From the NCBI GenBank assembly GCA_964442525.1, contig CAYTZO010000021.1, positions 1 to 14,891 on the forward strand: a stretch of 14,891 bases of DNA. The letters run 5' to 3'. The number at the start of each line of letters is the position of its first letter. The stretch's first letter is position 1. Under the pieces are notes generated by a model. It searched no databases. It saw only the letters and a program-made list of their open reading frames with translations, and was not told the DNA's origin. The stretch is from CAYTZO01 sp964442525 (GTDB taxonomy: Bacteria > Patescibacteriota > Microgenomatia > UBA10105 > UBA927). Position numbers and translations under genes: made by a program. Shown here piece by piece: positions 13,085 to 14,891 of this stretch.

Positions 13085-14008
13085 TTAGAAGGAGAAGGTG
13101 CCGAGGAGTTGGGAGAAGAAATCCTGACGAGTGCCCATGACGGCCCCGGTCTGGGCAGAGACTTCGGTCGTCACCGGCACCTGCACGGAAAATAATCCAA
13201 GGAACCGCGCATTCTTAAACGCGGGCACCAGATAGACCGGTATACCGTTCTGGTTGGTCGAAAGCGTCAGGGAGCTGCTGGGAGAACCGGTCTGCTGTCC
13301 GCTCGCGGAAGCAGTCAAAAAGCCGACTCTTGCGAGATTTTCGATCGCAACATTGGGGAGAATGACGGGTACGGTCTTCCCGTTTGGCGTCGTTATAAGA
13401 ATTTGCGTTTTGGATGTATCAACCGAGAGCGGGAGTTCGGAAACTGCCTTGATGTTATTTTTCATAATCGCAAATTTGCCGTCTTCGGTGGACACTTCCA
13501 CTCCTTCAGTCTCAAGCTCGTTTTCCAGTTCTTCCTGTTCGTTTTCCCCGAGCTCGCGGCCCCGGGCATCTTCAATGCGCATTTTTGCCGCGTTGTCTTC
13601 GAGCTTAAATTTGAAGCCGGGCTGGACGCTTTCTACTTTTATCCGGCCGTTCTCTTCAACTTTTGTTTTTATCTCCGTGCCGCCCGTGCGGATTTCTGTT
13701 GAGCTATCCTTTGTATTTTGCTGGACTTGTTGCGTCTGTGTGGTCGCAGATGATCCGCCGGACGAGTCGCTTCCTCCCGATGAACCGCCGCCGGAGGAAT
13801 CTCCTCCACCGCCGCGCGACTCACTCCCGCCGCCTGAGGACTCGCCAAGGACGTTGGGAGAAACGCGGGTCTTGGCATATTGACCAATCACAAAGAGGGC
13901 AAGAACGGTAAGCCCAAGGAAATAAAAGAGCCGCGTACGGAAAAAGGGGGTGCGGGAAGTCGCTCGTCTGTGTTTCACCCGGGCAGTGTGCCGTTTTTTC
14001 CTGGCCAT
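13085..14008 (-). CDS. Membrane-anchored unknown protein with Ser/Gly linker
   Basis: A 307-aa protein of unknown function with clear architecture. The first 26 residues are strongly basic (ARKKRHTARVKHRRATSR), followed by one hydrophobic segment (about 27-43), giving an N-in, C-out single-pass anchor; no signal-peptidase site is obvious. Residues 56-90 are a low-complexity Ser/Gly linker (ESSGGGSESRGGGGDSSGGG and on), then Gln/Thr. The exported part (about 95-307) looks beta-rich, with alternating charged strands (EIKTKVEENGRIKVESVQPGFKFKLE), an acidic segment ELGENEQEELENELETEGVEV, and a compact end (ILITTPNGKTVPVILPNVAIENLARVGFL...FSVQVPVTTEVSAQTGAV). No enzyme motif is seen; a cell-envelope role is inference. 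It has a consensus TTGACA promoter. Confidence 0.8.
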   Translation of the reverse strand: MARKKRHTARVKHRRATSRTPFFRTRLFYFLGLTVLALFVIGQYAKTRVSPNVLGESSGGGSESRGGGGDSSGGGSSGGSDSSGGSSATTQTQQVQQNTKDSSTEIRTGGTEIKTKVEENGRIKVESVQPGFKFKLEDNAAKMRIEDARGRELGENEQEELENELETEGVEVSTEDGKFAIMKNNIKAVSELPLSVDTSKTQILITTPNGKTVPVILPNVAIENLARVGFLTASASGQQTGSPSSSLTLSTNQNGIPVYLVPAFKNARFLGLFSVQVPVTTEVSAQTGAVMGTRQDFFSQLLGTFSF

Positions 14009-14014
14009 ATATTT

Positions 14015-14049
14015 ACACTAAGCAATTTCTCAGGACCTTGTCAAGTCCT
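14015..14049 (-). promoter_or_regulatory. Promoter with palindrome over the -35 box
   Basis: On the minus strand TTGACA (14044-14039), an 18-bp spacer and TAGTGT (14020-14015) precede ATG 14008 by 6 nt, again a leaderless arrangement. The -35 lies inside a near-palindrome, AGGA-C-CTTG-T-CAAG-TCCT (14032-14049), with eight matching pairs and one extra C. A repressor binding there would block polymerase. The weak hexamer (3/6) lowers confidence. Confidence 0.5.
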
Positions 14050-14057
14050 TAGGCTCA

Positions 14058-14729
14058 TCACCCATCCTTGCGCGCCAGGATGACAAGAAATAACGGAAAC
14101 TCTGATCGGCTTCTGTTTTCCATTCGCGCCGCCTTGCCCGCGCTTTCCTTATCACTCGTCCATTCCTCAAGGCGTTCAATCACAAATCCCTGAGATGAAA
14201 GAAGTGAGACATAGTAGGAAATCGGGTGATGAAACGACCAGGTCATCGGCCCATGGGTTTGCCCGGGATGCATACGAACAGGGATCTTTAATGGTGACAT
14301 ATAACGATTGATCCTTCTGTATTGCAGTTTATTGTTGGAATCGATCTCCCAGCTGGTCTGCCGGGGAATGCGGAATGCCGGGTGATTGAGGACGATAATG
14401 AGTTTGCCTCCGCTTGTCAGATGGTCAGCCGCGTTTTGGATGACACGCCCGGGGTATTCAATATTCTGCAATGCGAGGACGATCGCGGCGTGGGAAAATT
14501 GTTCATTTGTTGGCAGGGGCTTGGTTACATCCACGCCGCCCACTAAATCAAATCCCATGTAATGCACGCCTTTTGGAATTTTTCTTGATAGCCATTGGTC
14601 ACCACAGGCCAAATCCAGGAGCGAGTCTCCGGAACGAAGATTCATGAGTTTCAGAGTTCCGGGGCCGATCAGATGCTCCTGAAAATAAGCGTTGTCCCAT
14701 TTGCCGATTTTCTGCCAGCCTGTCTTCAT
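14058..14729 (-). CDS. Class I SAM-dependent methyltransferase
   Basis: Soluble methyltransferase of 223 aa from ATG 14729. Motif I is LLDLACGDQWLS (37-48), in which the usual second and third glycines are replaced. The acidic end of strand 2 is GFDLVGGVDV (59-68), with Asp61 placed to hold the SAM ribose. Motif IV-like VLALQNIEYP (84-93) and post-motif GGKLIIVLNHPAFRIPRQTSW (107-127) follow, a signature often found in UbiE/Methyltransf_11-type enzymes. The substrate is not readable. The open frame extends 18 codons upstream to 14783, but TATAAT lies exactly 6 nt before ATG 14729 within that extension, and the preceding residues (MEKSTRFFQISKVDYNTS) look non-conserved. It ends 49 nt before the anchored-protein gene. 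Confidence 0.88.
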   Translation of the reverse strand: MKTGWQKIGKWDNAYFQEHLIGPGTLKLMNLRSGDSLLDLACGDQWLSRKIPKGVHYMGFDLVGGVDVTKPLPTNEQFSHAAIVLALQNIEYPGRVIQNAADHLTSGGKLIIVLNHPAFRIPRQTSWEIDSNNKLQYRRINRYMSPLKIPVRMHPGQTHGPMTWSFHHPISYYVSLLSSQGFVIERLEEWTSDKESAGKAARMENRSRSEFPLFLVILARKDG

Positions 14730-14735
14730 GCTTGT

Positions 14736-14741
14736 ATTATA
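14736..14741 (-). promoter_or_regulatory. Consensus -10 of the methyltransferase gene (leaderless start)
   Basis: TATAAT (14741-14736, minus strand) is a perfect -10 hexamer. The six bases ACAAGC separate it from ATG 14729. It is preceded by GAC rather than TGn, and no clear -35 is present. This spacing decides the start codon choice. Confidence 0.6.
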
Positions 14742-14825
14742 GTCTACCTTCGAAATCTGAAAAAATCGGGTTGATTTTTCCACCGGCTTTCATCGGGCAG
14801 ACCAGACGGATTGGATTATTTTAAG

Positions 14826-14876
14826 AAAGCGAAACTCCGACCGTCAGGTCGGGGAGCTTCATTTTAACGCTTTTTT
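14826..14876 (+). terminator. Terminator-like hairpin near the right edge
   Basis: Inner stem CCGACC/GGTCGG (14837-14842/14847-14852) with loop GTCA is extended by CT/AG after a 2-nt bulge. An outer pairing AAAGCG/CGCTTT (14826-14831/14868-14873) closes it, followed by a T6 run (14871-14876). On the minus strand the same inner stem is followed by a T-rich stretch, so it might instead end a gene entering from the right. No plus-strand gene precedes it closely. The surrounding 14742-14891 holds no other gene I can support. Confidence 0.45.
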
Positions 14877-14891
14877 CCGATCGTGAGGAAG

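Noticed and set aside
13254..13883. 209-codon plus-strand frame over the Ser/Gly-linker gene
   Set aside because: Its Ser/Pro-rich tail is the antisense reading of the Gly/Ser linker. The minus-strand protein has a coherent anchor-linker-domain layout and a promoter.
14063..14082. CATCCT/AGGATG inverted repeat as a methyltransferase terminator
   Set aside because: It lies inside the last codons of the gene and no T-tract follows on the minus strand.
14730..14783. 18-residue N-terminal extension of the methyltransferase
   Set aside because: A perfect TATAAT lies inside it, 6 nt before ATG 14729, and the extra residues do not resemble the family start.

Overview
The window is a dense bacterial chromosome segment of about 14.9 kb, with mostly minus-strand genes and very short intergenic gaps. 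Gene content and packing (salvage enzymes, transporters without partners, unknown short proteins, most genes without a Shine-Dalgarno sequence) suggest a small-genome lineage such as the Candidate Phyla Radiation (Patescibacteria). That assignment is inference: the window has no rRNA, ribosomal protein or other strong taxonomic marker. The standard bacterial code fits, since no gene needs UGA read as an amino acid. I saw no tRNA, rRNA, CRISPR array, transposase or integrase.

Layout. 1-88: start of a HAD-type hydrolase running off the left edge, behind an 18-bp palindrome. 122-769: deoxynucleoside kinase (minus). 770-1148: divergent promoter region, then a glmS ribozyme on the plus strand directly upstream of glmS (1149-2930). 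2940-4208: unknown 422-aa protein, then dCTP deaminase (4217-4786). 4804-6318: ATPase and permease of a NitT/TauT-like ABC importer with no binding protein beside it. 6337-7527: TetA-like MFS exporter. 7556-8131: BrnT/BrnA toxin-antitoxin operon with a textbook promoter and operator. 8143-8757: a possible 25-aa ORF and a 168-aa unknown gene. 8827-10599: P1B metal-transport ATPase with P1B-5-like motifs. 10651-11804: unknown 140-aa gene and an AlkD-like DNA glycosylase. 11850-13076: MFS_3-type exporter (plus). 13085-14008: membrane-anchored unknown protein with a Ser/Gly linker. 14058-14729: class I methyltransferase. 14730-14891: its promoter and a terminator-like hairpin.

How it fits together. 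The kinase and dCTP deaminase both feed dNTP pools (salvage and dCTP to dUTP). GlmS makes glucosamine-6-phosphate for cell-envelope amino sugars, and the ribozyme in its leader should cleave the mRNA when that product accumulates. The transporters and metal ATPase look like separate import and efflux units. The toxin-antitoxin stretch is probably accessory.

The two most notable signals are (i) the glmS ribozyme, with recognisable P2, P3, P3.1, P4 and P4.1 and an unusually large P1 arm, and (ii) a recurring start architecture in which a -10 box, often extended (TGn plus a TATAAT-like hexamer), sits only 5-8 nt before the start codon. That implies leaderless mRNAs for most genes here. glmS and the antitoxin gene instead carry strong Shine-Dalgarno sequences.
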